Shown piece by piece: positions 51,454 through 60,270 of a stretch of DNA of 64,000 bases. Below the pieces are notes generated by a model. It did not search any database. It saw only the letters and a program-made list of their open reading frames with translations, and was not told where the DNA came from. Made by a program: the position numbers and the translations under genes. The stretch is from Kitasatospora sp. GP82 (GTDB lineage Bacteria > Actinomycetota > Actinomycetes > Streptomycetales > Streptomycetaceae). The DNA is taken from the NCBI RefSeq assembly GCF_029892105.1, contig NZ_JARZAJ010000022.1, positions 62,001 through 126,000 on the forward strand, given 5' to 3'. How positions within the stretch are numbered: the stretch's first letter is position 1; each line of letters begins with the position of its first letter.

Positions 51454-53916
51454 CTACCTCGCCGGACCGGCCACCGAGACGATCGGCTTCGACACCGGTG
51501 TACCCGAGCCGTCCCGGCGCGGATCGCGCTCCGGCAGCTCCACCGGCACCCCGCCCACCGCCGCGGCCCGCGCCGGAGCCGCACCGGCCCAGGCGAACGC
51601 CAACGCGTCCTCACCGCGCAGGAAGCGCTGACAGCGCACACCGCCCGTCGCCCGGCCCTTGCGCGGGTACTGCTCGAACGGCGTCACCTTCCACGAGCTC
51701 TGCGCCTCGCCCGTCAGTGTCCCCGAGGTACCCGCGACGGAGACCACCACCGCGTCCGAGGCCGGATCCACTGCCGTGAACGACAGCACCCTGGCCCCGT
51801 CCGACAGCTTGATCCCCGCCATACCGCCCGCCGGACGGCCCTGCGGACGCACCTGGCCCGCCTGGAAGCGCAGCAACTGCGCATCCGAGGTGATGAAGAC
51901 GAGATCCTCCTCACCCGTGCGCAGCTCCACCGCGCCGACCAGCTCGTCACCCTCCTTGAGGGCGATCACCTCGAACTCGTCCTTGTTGGCGGGCCACTCG
52001 GGCACCACCCGCTTCACCACACCCTGCACCGTGCCCAGGGCCAGGCCCGGCGAGGACTCGTCCAGCGTCGTCAGCGCCAGCACCCGCTCGCCGTCCTCCA
52101 GACGCAGGAACTCACTCGGCGAGGCCCCACCGGCCAGCGACAGCGAAGGCGCGGGCGGCAGCGCCGGCAGGTCGATCACCGGCAGCCGCAGCACCCGGCC
52201 GATCGACGTCACCACGCCCACATCGGCCCGTGCCGTCGCCGGCACCGCCGAGACCACCACATCGTGCTTCGACCGCTTGCCGACGGGCTCCGCGGACTCC
52301 AGTGGCTCCCCGTCCGCCGTCCGCGCCAGCAGGCCCGTCGACGACAGCAGCACCCGGCACGGATCGTCCGCCACCTCCAGCGGCACCGACAGCGCCGCAC
52401 TCGGCACCGCGCCGGCCTCAAGCAGTACCGTCCGCCGCTCCGTCCCGAACTGCTTGGACACCGCGCCCAGTTCGCCCGACACCACGCTGCGCAGCTTGCT
52501 GTCCGACTCCAGGATCTCCGTCAGCTCGGAGATCTCCGCGTTCAGCTTCTGCTGCTCGTCCTCCAGCTCCACCCGGTCGAAGCGGGTGAGCCGCCGCAGC
52601 GGGGTGTCCAGGATGTACGCCGTCTGCGTCTCCGACAGCGAGAAGCGCTCGATCAGCCGCTCCTTCGCCTGCCCCGCATTGTCGCTGGAGCGGATGATCG
52701 CAATGACCTCGTCGATGTCGACCAGCGCGACCAGCAGACCCTCGACCAGGTGCAGCCGCTCCTGCCGCTTGCGCCGCCGGAACTCGCAGCGCCGCCGAAC
52801 CACCTCGAAGCGGTGGTCGACATAGACCTCCAGCAGCTCCTTCAGGCCCAGCGTCAGCGGCTGACCGTCCACCAGTGCCACATTGTTGATACCGAAGGTC
52901 TCCTCCATCGGCGTCAACTTGTAGAGCTGCTCCAGCAGTGCCTCGGGAACGAAGCCGTTCTTGACCTCGATCACCAGGCGCAGACCGTGCTCGCGGTCCG
53001 TCAGGTCCTTGACGTCCGCGATGCCCTGGAGCTTCTTCGCGCCCACCAAGTCCTTGATCTTGGCGATCACCTTCTCCGGACCCACCGTGTACGGCAGTTC
53101 GGTGACCACAATGCCCTTGCGGCGCGCGGTGACACTCTCCACCGTCGCCGTCGCCCGGATCCTGAAGGTGCCACGGCCCGACTCGTACGCATCGCGGATA
53201 CCCGAAAGACCCACGATCCGCCCGCCCGTTGGCAGATCGGGACCCGGGACGAAACGCATCAGCGTCTCCAAGTCCGCGTTCGGGTGCTTGATCAGATGCC
53301 GGGCCGCGGCCACCACCTCGGAGAGGTTGTGCGGCGGCATGTTCGTCGCCATGCCCACCGCGATCCCCGAAGCGCCGTTCACCAGCAGATTCGGGTACGC
53401 CGCGGGGAGCACCGACGGCTCCTGCTCGCTGCCGTCGTAGTTCGGCCCGAAGTCGACGGTGTCCTCGTGGATCGACTCCACCATCGCCATCGACGCCGCC
53501 GTCAGGCGCGACTCGGTGTACCGCATCGCGGCCGGCGGGTCGTCGTTACCCAGCGAACCGAAGTTCCCGTGACCGTCGATCAGCGGCAGCCGCATCGAGA
53601 ACGGCTGCGCCATCCGCACCACCGAGTCGTAGATCGACGCGTCACCGTGCGGATGCAGCCGGCCCATCACCTCGCCCACCACGCGCGCGCACTTCACATG
53701 CGCGCGCTCCGGACGCAGGCCCATCTCATTGGCCTGGTACAGGATTCTGCGGTGCACCGGCTTCAAGCCGTCCCGCGCATCGGGCAGGGCGCGCGAGTAG
53801 ATCACCGAGTAGGCGTACTCCAGATAGGAACCCTGCATCTCGTCGACCACATCGACATCGAGGATCCGCTCCTCGAAATCTCCAGGCGGCGGGGTGGGCG
53901 AACTACGGCGGGCCAT
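51454..53916 (-). CDS. parC: DNA topoisomerase IV subunit A
   Basis: 820 residues. Breakage-reunion domain with the resistance-determining region RLHPHGDASIYDSVVRMAQP and catalytic Tyr133 in AAMRYTESRL, then a beta-pinwheel C-terminal domain that lacks a clear GyrA box (Q-x-R-G-G-x-G), supporting ParC over GyrA. Ala93 occupies the place of E. coli GyrA Ser83 and Asp97 that of Asp87. ATG 53916 gives MARRSSPTPPPGDFEERI. Partner of parE at 38.5 kb. The 339 bases to the divergent peptidase gene contain only promoter-like sequence. Confidence 0.94.
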   Translation of the reverse strand: MARRSSPTPPPGDFEERILDVDVVDEMQGSYLEYAYSVIYSRALPDARDGLKPVHRRILYQANEMGLRPERAHVKCARVVGEVMGRLHPHGDASIYDSVVRMAQPFSMRLPLIDGHGNFGSLGNDDPPAAMRYTESRLTAASMAMVESIHEDTVDFGPNYDGSEQEPSVLPAAYPNLLVNGASGIAVGMATNMPPHNLSEVVAAARHLIKHPNADLETLMRFVPGPDLPTGGRIVGLSGIRDAYESGRGTFRIRATATVESVTARRKGIVVTELPYTVGPEKVIAKIKDLVGAKKLQGIADVKDLTDREHGLRLVIEVKNGFVPEALLEQLYKLTPMEETFGINNVALVDGQPLTLGLKELLEVYVDHRFEVVRRRCEFRRRKRQERLHLVEGLLVALVDIDEVIAIIRSSDNAGQAKERLIERFSLSETQTAYILDTPLRRLTRFDRVELEDEQQKLNAEISELTEILESDSKLRSVVSGELGAVSKQFGTERRTVLLEAGAVPSAALSVPLEVADDPCRVLLSSTGLLARTADGEPLESAEPVGKRSKHDVVVSAVPATARADVGVVTSIGRVLRLPVIDLPALPPAPSLSLAGGASPSEFLRLEDGERVLALTTLDESSPGLALGTVQGVVKRVVPEWPANKDEFEVIALKEGDELVGAVELRTGEEDLVFITSDAQLLRFQAGQVRPQGRPAGGMAGIKLSDGARVLSFTAVDPASDAVVVSVAGTSGTLTGEAQSSWKVTPFEQYPRKGRATGGVRCQRFLRGEDALAFAWAGAAPARAAAVGGVPVELPERDPRRDGSGTPVSKPIVSVAGPAR

Positions 53917-54255
53917 CGCGGCGGGGCTCCCTTGTGTCTGTCGGCTGCTCTGTCGGCTGCGTCGATCCTGTGATAACTGACTCGAACCGTACGGGGGCAC
54001 GGCGCCCCCCATTGTGGACCCTCCCGCCGACAGCAACGGTCAAGGGCTGCCTCCCGACCCCGCTCGACCCCCTGTCAAGGCCCGCCCGACGGCGCTCCAA
54101 CCGTGTCCCGGCCCCGCCCCGGCCCGGCCTCGCTTCCGCCCCTGGCGAACGTCCCAAGAAAGCGGACACGTCCCGGCGCCTCGCGCGTTGGACCACAATG
54201 GGACACGGTTACGTACCCCCGACCAGCAGTCGAAGACGGGAAGGACCCCAAACGC

Positions 54256-55581
54256 ATGGCCAACCCGGCCCCCGCCGCCACCCAAGGCCTCGCCATCACC
54301 GAACACCGCCTGGCCAACGGCCTGCGCGTGGTGCTCTCCGAGGACCACCTCACCCCCGTCACCGCCGTCTGCCTCTGGTACGACGTGGGTTCCAGGCACG
54401 AGGTCAAGGGCCGTACCGGCCTTGCCCACCTCTTCGAACACCTGATGTTCCAGGGCTCCGCCAACGTCTCCAACAACGGGCACTTCGAACTGGTCCAGGG
54501 CGCCGGCGGCTCCCTCAACGGCACCACCAGCTTCGAGCGCACCAACTACTTCGAGACCATGCCCGCCCACCAGTTGGAGCTCGCCCTCTGGCTCGAAGCC
54601 GACCGGATGGGCTCGCTGCTCGCCGCGCTCGACGACGCCTCCATGGAGAACCAGCGCGACGTCGTCAAGAACGAGCGCCGCCAGCGCTACGACAACGTCC
54701 CGTACGGCACCGCCTTCGAGAAGCTCACCGCGCTCTCCTACCCGGACGGCCACCCGTACCACCACACCCCCATCGGGTCCATGGCCGACCTCGACGCCGC
54801 CACCCTCGAAGACGCGCGTGCCTTCTTCCGCACCTACTACGCGCCCAACAACGCGGTGCTCTCCATCGTCGGCGACCTGGACCCCGAGCAGACCATCGCC
54901 TGGGTCGAGAAGTACTTCGGCAGCATCCCCGCCCACGACGGCAAGCAGCCCCCGCGCGAGGGCACCCTCCCCGACACCATCGGCCGCGAGATCCGCGAAC
55001 TCCTCGAGGAGGACGTCCCCTCCCGCGCCCTGATGGCCGCCTACCGCCTCCCGCACGACGGCACCCGCGAAGCCGACGCCGCCGACCTGGCACTGACCAT
55101 CCTCGGCTCCGGCGAGTCCAGCCGCCTCTACAACCGCCTCGTCCGCCGCGACCGCACCGCCGTCGCCGCCGGATTCGGCCTGCTCCGCCTCGCCGGTGCG
55201 CCCTCCCTCGGCTGGCTCGACGTCAAGACCTCCGGCGAGGCCACCATCGAGCAGATCGAGACCGCCGTCGACGAGGAACTCGCCCGCTTCGCCGCCGAAG
55301 GCCCCACGCCCGAGGAACTGGAGCGCGCCCAGGCCCAGATCGAGCGCGAATGGCTCGACCGCCTCACCACCGTCGCCGGCCGCGCCGACGAACTCTGCCG
55401 CTACGCCGTCCTGTTCGGCGACCCCAAGCTGCTCAACAACGCGCTCCCCAAGGTCCTCGACGTCACCGCCGAAGAGGTCAAGGCCATCGCCGCCGCCCGA
55501 CTGCGGCCCGACAACCGCGCAGTCCTGGTGTACGAGCCGACCACCACCGACGACGACCAGACCGAGGAGGAGACGGCATGA
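54256..55581 (+). CDS. M16-family zinc peptidase, active subunit
   Basis: 441 residues. The inverse zinc motif HLFEH is at 58-62 with a downstream acidic ligand in DVVKNERRQ, and the R/Y-type C-terminal region LMAAYRLPH. No signal peptide, so cytoplasmic. With the next gene it forms the two-subunit arrangement seen in mitochondrial-processing-peptidase-like enzymes. ATG 54256 follows GGGAAGGA; a longer frame upstream is Arg/Pro-rich and was rejected. Confidence 0.93.
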   Translation: MANPAPAATQGLAITEHRLANGLRVVLSEDHLTPVTAVCLWYDVGSRHEVKGRTGLAHLFEHLMFQGSANVSNNGHFELVQGAGGSLNGTTSFERTNYFETMPAHQLELALWLEADRMGSLLAALDDASMENQRDVVKNERRQRYDNVPYGTAFEKLTALSYPDGHPYHHTPIGSMADLDAATLEDARAFFRTYYAPNNAVLSIVGDLDPEQTIAWVEKYFGSIPAHDGKQPPREGTLPDTIGREIRELLEEDVPSRALMAAYRLPHDGTREADAADLALTILGSGESSRLYNRLVRRDRTAVAAGFGLLRLAGAPSLGWLDVKTSGEATIEQIETAVDEELARFAAEGPTPEELERAQAQIEREWLDRLTTVAGRADELCRYAVLFGDPKLLNNALPKVLDVTAEEVKAIAAARLRPDNRAVLVYEPTTTDDDQTEEETA

Positions 55582-56966
55582 CCGACTACACCCCGACCAT
55601 GACGTTCCACCCCCAGCCCACCCCCGGCACCCCCACCCCGTGGGCCTTCCCGGCACCCGAGCGCGCCGCCCTCGACAACGGCCTCACCGTGCTCCACTGC
55701 CACCGCCCGGGCCAGAAGCTGGTCGCCGTCGAGGTCCTCCTCGACGCCCCGCTCGCCGTCGAACCCGAGAACCTCGACGGCATCGCCAACATCCTCGCCC
55801 GCGCCCTCAGCGTCGGCACCGACACCCTCACCGCCGAGCAGTTCGCCGCCGAACTGGAGCGCGCCGGCGCCACCCTGGAGGCCCACGCCGACCACCCCGG
55901 CATCCGGGCCTCCCTGGAGGTGCCCGCCTCCCGCCTGGAACGCGGCCTCAGCCTGCTCGCCGACGCCCTGCGCGCCCCCGCCCTCCCCGAGGACGAGATC
56001 GAACGCCTGGTCGCCAACCGCCTCGACGAGATCGTCCACGAGCAGGCCAACCCGGCCCGCCGCGCCGCCAAGGCCCTCTACGCGACCCTCTTCGAAGAGG
56101 CCGACCGGCTCTCCCGCCCGCGCAGCGGCAGCGCCGAAACCGTCAAGAACATCACCCGCGCCGCCGTCCAGAGCTTCTACCAGGCCCACATCCGGCCCGC
56201 CACCAGCACCGTCGTGGTCGTCGGCGACCTCACCGGGATCGACCTCCTCCCGCTGCTCGAAAGCACCCTCGGCCAGTGGACCGGCACGGCTCAGGAGCTC
56301 AGCACCCACGCCCCGGTCACCGCCGACGACACCGGCCGCGTCGTCATCGTCGACCGGCCGGGATCCGTGCAGACCCAGCTCCTCGTCGGCCGTATCGGTC
56401 CCGACCGCCACGACCCGAGCTGGGCCGCCCAGATCCTCGGCACCTACTGCCTCGGCGGCACCCTCACCTCCCGCCTCGACCGCGTCCTGCGCGAGGAGAA
56501 GGGCTACACCTACGGCGTCCGCGCCTTCGCCCAGCCGCTGCGCTCCACCGCAGGCGGCACCGGCCGCGCCCTGCTCGCCGTCAGCGGCTCCGTGGACACC
56601 GCCTCCACCGCCGCCGCCCTGGCCGACACCTGGACCATCCTGCGCACCCTCGCCGCCGAGGGCCTCACCGACGCCGAACGCGACGAAGCCGTCCAGTTCC
56701 TCGTCGGCGTCGCCCCCCTCAAGTACGAGACGGCCGGCTCCGTCGCCGTCACGCTCGCCGACCAGGTCGAACAGCACCTGCCCGACGACTACCAGGCCGA
56801 CGTCTACCGGCAGCTCGCCGTCCTCGAGACCGCCGCCGCCACCGAGGCCGTTGTCGCGGCCTTCCCGACCGACCGCCTGGTCACCGTCCTGGTCGGCGAC
56901 GCCGACGTCATCGCCGACCAGGTAAAGGAACTCGGCATCGGCGAGGTCACCGTCATCACCTCCTGA
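55578..56966 (+). CDS. M16-family peptidase homologue, inactive partner
   Basis: 462 residues of the same fold (ALDNGLTVLHCHRPGQKLVAVE near the start; LDRVLREEKGYTYGVRAF late). Where HxxEH should be, the sequence reads GIANILARALSVG, so zinc is not bound. This is typical of the partner subunit that completes the chamber. ATG overlaps the previous stop (ATGA). Confidence 0.92.
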   Translation: MTDYTPTMTFHPQPTPGTPTPWAFPAPERAALDNGLTVLHCHRPGQKLVAVEVLLDAPLAVEPENLDGIANILARALSVGTDTLTAEQFAAELERAGATLEAHADHPGIRASLEVPASRLERGLSLLADALRAPALPEDEIERLVANRLDEIVHEQANPARRAAKALYATLFEEADRLSRPRSGSAETVKNITRAAVQSFYQAHIRPATSTVVVVGDLTGIDLLPLLESTLGQWTGTAQELSTHAPVTADDTGRVVIVDRPGSVQTQLLVGRIGPDRHDPSWAAQILGTYCLGGTLTSRLDRVLREEKGYTYGVRAFAQPLRSTAGGTGRALLAVSGSVDTASTAAALADTWTILRTLAAEGLTDAERDEAVQFLVGVAPLKYETAGSVAVTLADQVEQHLPDDYQADVYRQLAVLETAAATEAVVAAFPTDRLVTVLVGDADVIADQVKELGIGEVTVITS

Positions 56967-57055
56967 GCCTCCTGAGCCTCCTGAGCCTCCTGAACCTCCT
57001 GACCTGCCGGTCCCCGAAGGGCCCGACGGAGCATCAGCTCCGCCGGGCCCTTCGG
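56959..57055 (+). terminator. 9-bp repeat through the stop codon, then a strong terminator
   Basis: CCTCCTGAG is repeated from the last codons onward (five copies to 57003, the last two altered), giving TGA stops in series. CCGAAGGGCCCG-A-CGGAGC pairs with GCTCCG-C-CGGGCCCTTCGG (57014-57055, 18 pairs, one mismatch, ATCA loop), followed by TGTTTATTT. Confidence 0.9.
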
Positions 57056-57144
57056 TGTTTATTTCCTTGCCATGCATCCGGCCGACATGGCTAGATATCC
57101 ACCGCAGCCGGACAGACACGGAACCAGGAGAGGAGGCGGTCACC

Positions 57145-57213
57145 ATGCGGGTCGAGCCCACCACTGTGCGCAGGCGCTCCCCACGATCGCCCTATCTCCG
57201 CTGCTGGGTCTGA
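57145..57213 (+). CDS. Candidate 22-residue ORF upstream of rtcB
   Basis: ATG 57145 has a strong GAGAGGAGG ribosome site 9-17 bases upstream and encodes MRVEPTTVRRRSPRSPYLRC then WV and a stop. It ends 98 bases before rtcB. No family recognised; it could be a leader peptide or chance. Confidence 0.35.
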   Translation: MRVEPTTVRRRSPRSPYLRCWV

Positions 57214-57287
57214 GCTCTTCCGTACAGCTTCCCGAGCCGCGCCGGACGCTTCGCGCGGCAGCACACCACACCTAGGCTTGAATCAAC

Positions 57288-57304
57288 CGACCTTTTGGAG
57301 GTCG
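57288..57304 (+). promoter_or_regulatory. Hairpin containing the rtcB ribosome site
   Basis: CGACCT-TTTGG-AGGTCG folds into a 6-bp stem that sequesters most of GGAGG, seven to eleven bases before the rtcB start. It could moderate translation; this is inference. Confidence 0.4.
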
Positions 57305-57311
57305 TTCAACC

Positions 57312-58505
57312 ATGTCGTACACCGAAGTACCCGGCATCCGTGTCCCGATCCGGATGTGGACCGACCCGGCCACCGTCGAGGGCCAGGCCATGCAGCAGCT
57401 GCGCAACATCAGCTCCCTGCCCTGGCTGCACGGCCTCGCCGTGATGCCCGACGTCCACCTGGGCAAGGGCGCCACCGTCGGCTCCGTGATCGCCATGAAG
57501 GGCGCCGTCTGCCCGGCGGCGGTCGGCGTGGACATCGGCTGCGGAATGAGCGCCGTCAAGACCTCCCTCACCGCCAAGGACCTCCCGGACGACCTGTCCC
57601 GGCTGCGCTCCAAGATCGAGCAGGTGATCCCGGTCGGGCGGGGTCTGCACAGTGATCCGGTCGACCCGCGCAAGCTGCACGGCTTCGCGACCGCCGGGTG
57701 GGACGACTTCTGGGGCCGCTTCGACGGCATCGCACCCGAGGTGCGGTGGAAGCGCGAGCGGGCTGCGCAGCAGATAGGAACGCTCGGATCCGGAAATCAC
57801 TTCATAGAAGTGTGTATTGATATGACCGGAATTGTGTGGCTGATGCTGCACTCCGGTTCTCGCAACATCGGCAAGGAACTGGCGGAGCATCACATGGGCG
57901 TCGCCCGCTCGCTGCCGCACAACCAGGGCCTGGTCGACCGCGACCTCGCGGTGTTCATCGCGGACACCCCCCAGATGGCGGCCTACCGGCAGGACCTCTT
58001 CTGGGCGCAGGAGTACGCCAAGAACAACCGGGCGGTCATGATGGCGCTCTTCCAGGACATCGTCCGCCGCGAGTTCCCCAAGGCGAGGGTCACCTTCGAG
58101 GAGGTGATCAGCTGCCACCACAACTACGTTTCTGAGGAGCAGTACGACGGTGTCGACCTGCTGGTGACCCGTAAGGGTGCGATCAAGGCGGGTACGGGCG
58201 ACTTCGGGATCATCCCGGGCTCGATGGGCACCGGTTCGTACATCGTCCGCGGTCTCGGCAACGAGGCGGCCTTCAACTCGGCCTCGCACGGCGCGGGTCG
58301 CAAGATGAGCCGCACCGCCGCCAAGAAGCGCTTCACTGCCGCTGATCTGGCCGAGCAGACCCGGGGCGTGGAGTGCCGCAAGGACAGCGGGGTGGTCGAC
58401 GAGATTCCCGGTGCCTACAAGCCGATCGAGCGGGTAATGGCCCAGCAGAAGGACCTGGTCGAGGTGGTCGCCCACCTCAAGCAGGTCGTCTGCGTGAAGG
58501 GTTGA
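57312..58505 (+). CDS. rtcB: RNA-splicing ligase RtcB
   Basis: 397 residues. RtcB joins 2',3'-cyclic-phosphate or 3'-phosphate RNA ends to 5'-OH ends using GTP and Mn. Visible signatures: VMPDVHLGKGATVGSVIA, GVDIGCGMSAVKT (metal-binding Cys), GTLGSGNHFIEV, LMLHSGSRNIGKE, HHNYV, and SASHGAGRKMSRT with the guanylylated His. Codons at 57772-57834 are strikingly A/T-ending (including two ATA) against the rest of the gene. No archease or RtcA/RtcR gene is adjacent. Confidence 0.94.
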   Translation: MSYTEVPGIRVPIRMWTDPATVEGQAMQQLRNISSLPWLHGLAVMPDVHLGKGATVGSVIAMKGAVCPAAVGVDIGCGMSAVKTSLTAKDLPDDLSRLRSKIEQVIPVGRGLHSDPVDPRKLHGFATAGWDDFWGRFDGIAPEVRWKRERAAQQIGTLGSGNHFIEVCIDMTGIVWLMLHSGSRNIGKELAEHHMGVARSLPHNQGLVDRDLAVFIADTPQMAAYRQDLFWAQEYAKNNRAVMMALFQDIVRREFPKARVTFEEVISCHHNYVSEEQYDGVDLLVTRKGAIKAGTGDFGIIPGSMGTGSYIVRGLGNEAAFNSASHGAGRKMSRTAAKKRFTAADLAEQTRGVECRKDSGVVDEIPGAYKPIERVMAQQKDLVEVVAHLKQVVCVKG

Positions 58506-58511
58506 GAGTCG

Positions 58512-58542
58512 GGCCGGGGTGCGCGGGATGTGCATCCCGGCC
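58512..58542. terminator. Bidirectional terminator between rtcB and FHA gene
   Basis: GGCCGGGGTGC pairs with GCATCCCGGCC (11 bp with one G-U) across a 9-base loop. Confidence 0.7.
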
Positions 58543-58557
58543 TTCTGTCGTCGGTCC

Positions 58558-59103
58558 TCAGCCTGTTGCCAGACGGAAGCTGACGGTGCCGAAGGTGACG
58601 AGGTCGCCGGGGCGGACGCGGATGGCGCCGATGATGCGCAGGCCGTTGACGTGGGTGCCGTTGGTGGAGCCGAGGTCGTGGAGGGTCCAGCCGTTGGCGT
58701 GGTGGCGGAGTTCGGCGTGCTGGCGGGAGACCGAGCTGTCGCTGAGGCGCAGGTCGGAGCCGGGGATTCGGCCGATCCTGATGGGGCGGGCGCCGGGGGC
58801 GGGCAGGCACAGACCGGGGGCCTGTTCGGTCTGCCAGGCGCCGCGGAGGCGGGCGGCGAAGGCCGAGAACCGGCCGACGGTACGGAGCAGCAGGCCGGGC
58901 AGGTGGCCGTCGTGGGGCAGATCGCTGAGGACGGCGTCGAGTTCGGCCCGGCTGCGGGCGGCGAGAACGAGTTCGAGCCGGCCGAGGAAGGTGTCGTGGG
59001 ACAGGCGGCCGCTGCCGACGCCGTCGCGCAGGACGGAGAGGGCGTGGTCCCGTTCGGCCTCGGTGGGCCGTGACACCTGGGTCCGGATCTCAGGAAGTGC
59101 CAT
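58558..59103 (-). CDS. DUF1707-FHA domain protein
   Basis: 181 residues. An N-terminal DUF1707 (RPTEAERDHALSVLRDGVGSGRLSHDTF ... ARSRAELDAVLSDLP) is joined to an FHA domain with IGRIPGSDLRLSDSSVSRQH and DLGSTNGTHVNG, the phosphothreonine-binding loops. Typical actinobacterial Ser/Thr kinase signalling adaptor; partner kinase not in the window. Confidence 0.92.
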   Translation of the reverse strand: MALPEIRTQVSRPTEAERDHALSVLRDGVGSGRLSHDTFLGRLELVLAARSRAELDAVLSDLPHDGHLPGLLLRTVGRFSAFAARLRGAWQTEQAPGLCLPAPGARPIRIGRIPGSDLRLSDSSVSRQHAELRHHANGWTLHDLGSTNGTHVNGLRIIGAIRVRPGDLVTFGTVSFRLATG

Positions 59104-59151
59104 ACGGGAATTCTCCGTTGTGCCGGCCTCGGGTGTCCAGGAGCGCGGTGG

Positions 59152-59475
59152 TCAGCCGAGGTGCCGGGCGAGCATGTAGAGGGCGGTGCCGGCGACGATG
59201 CTGAGCAGGGCGTTGCGGCGCCAGAGGTGGAGTGCGGCGGTGCCGGCGACGCCGAGGGAGGCGGGCAGGCCGTACGGACTGGTCGTCAGGTCGAGGCCGC
59301 GCAGGGTGTAGACGACCAGGATGACCATGACGCCGGTGGGCATGGTGTCGGCGAGGAAGCCCACGACGGGGGAGTCGCGCAGCCGGTTGAGGACGGCGAA
59401 GGGTGCGGCGCGCAGACAGAAGGTGACGGCGAGCATCACGGCGAGGGCGGCGACGAGGTAGCCGTTACTGGGCAT
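59152..59475 (-). CDS. azlD: AzlD-family transporter subunit
   Basis: 107 residues with three to four membrane helices (YLVAALAVMLAVTFCLRAAP; MPTGVMVILVVYTLR). AzlD forms a branched-chain amino acid exporter with AzlC. Overlaps azlC by 11 bases. Confidence 0.9.
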   Translation of the reverse strand: MPSNGYLVAALAVMLAVTFCLRAAPFAVLNRLRDSPVVGFLADTMPTGVMVILVVYTLRGLDLTTSPYGLPASLGVAGTAALHLWRRNALLSIVAGTALYMLARHLG

Positions 59476-60196
59476 GGCGGCTGTTCCGCTTCCTGAGGAG
59501 GTACCGGGCGGCGAGGGTGGCGACGTACAGTCCGAGGGCGACGACCAGGAGCTGGTCCTTGGCGAGGACCAGCGCGATCAGCGCGCAGAGCAGGGCGAGG
59601 ACGGGCCCCGGGATGTCGCGGGCTGCGCGGTAGCCGTCGATGGCGAGTACGACGAAGAGCGCGGTGAGTGCGAAGTCGAGGCCGTCCAGCCCGGCGGGGA
59701 GGGCGGCGCCGACCAGTGCTCCGGTGAGGCCGCCGGCCACCCAGTAGCTCTGGCAGAGGAGCTGGATGGCCAGGATGCGGGTGCTGGAGAGCTGCTGCGG
59801 GGGCTTGGTGGCGACGATGGCGTATGCCTCGTCGGTGAGGGCGTAGATGCTGTACGCCTTGCGCAGCGGTCCGCGTATTCGGTGCAGGGGGAAGGAGAGC
59901 CCGTAGAAGACGTGCCGGAAGTTGACCAGGAAGGTGGTCAGCGCGACGGAGGCGAGCGGGGTGAGGGCGAGGAAGAGGCCGATGGCGAGGAATTCCAGCG
60001 AGCCCGCGTAGATCAGCAGGGAGAAGACCGGGGTCCACCACCAGGCGAAACCGCTCTGGGTGAGCAGGACGCCGAAGGCGAGGCCGAGCGGGAAGAGTCC
60101 CATGCCGACGCCGAGGGTGTCCTGGACGGCTGCCCGGACGGGGCTCCGGGGTGTGGGGCCGGTGACCTGCGGTGTCTCTGTTGTCTCTGTTGCCAC
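59465..60196 (-). CDS. azlC: AzlC-family branched-chain amino acid exporter
   Basis: 243 residues, about five to six helices, with GMGLFPLGLAFGVLLTQSGF, SLLIYAGSLEFLAIGL and NFRHVFYGLSFPLHR typical of AzlC. GTG start at 60196. Divergent from the glutaminase gene by 74 bases; the AT-richer stretch at 60230-60255 presumably holds both promoters. Confidence 0.92.
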   Translation of the reverse strand: MATETTETPQVTGPTPRSPVRAAVQDTLGVGMGLFPLGLAFGVLLTQSGFAWWWTPVFSLLIYAGSLEFLAIGLFLALTPLASVALTTFLVNFRHVFYGLSFPLHRIRGPLRKAYSIYALTDEAYAIVATKPPQQLSSTRILAIQLLCQSYWVAGGLTGALVGAALPAGLDGLDFALTALFVVLAIDGYRAARDIPGPVLALLCALIALVLAKDQLLVVALGLYVATLAARYLLRKRNSRHAQ

Positions 60197-60270
60197 CTGC
60201 GCCAGCGTAGGCGGGCAGCCACCAGGCTGTTGAGCATTTCATACTACGGACGGGCGGGCAGAATAGCTGG

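Noticed and set aside
50560..53973. A 1137-residue plus-strand open frame over parC
   Set aside because: It lies opposite parC; the translation is Arg/His/Gln-rich with no family motif.
55196..57094. A 632-residue frame across both M16 genes
   Set aside because: It consists of Arg/Pro/Ser runs and is an alternative frame of two well-supported genes.
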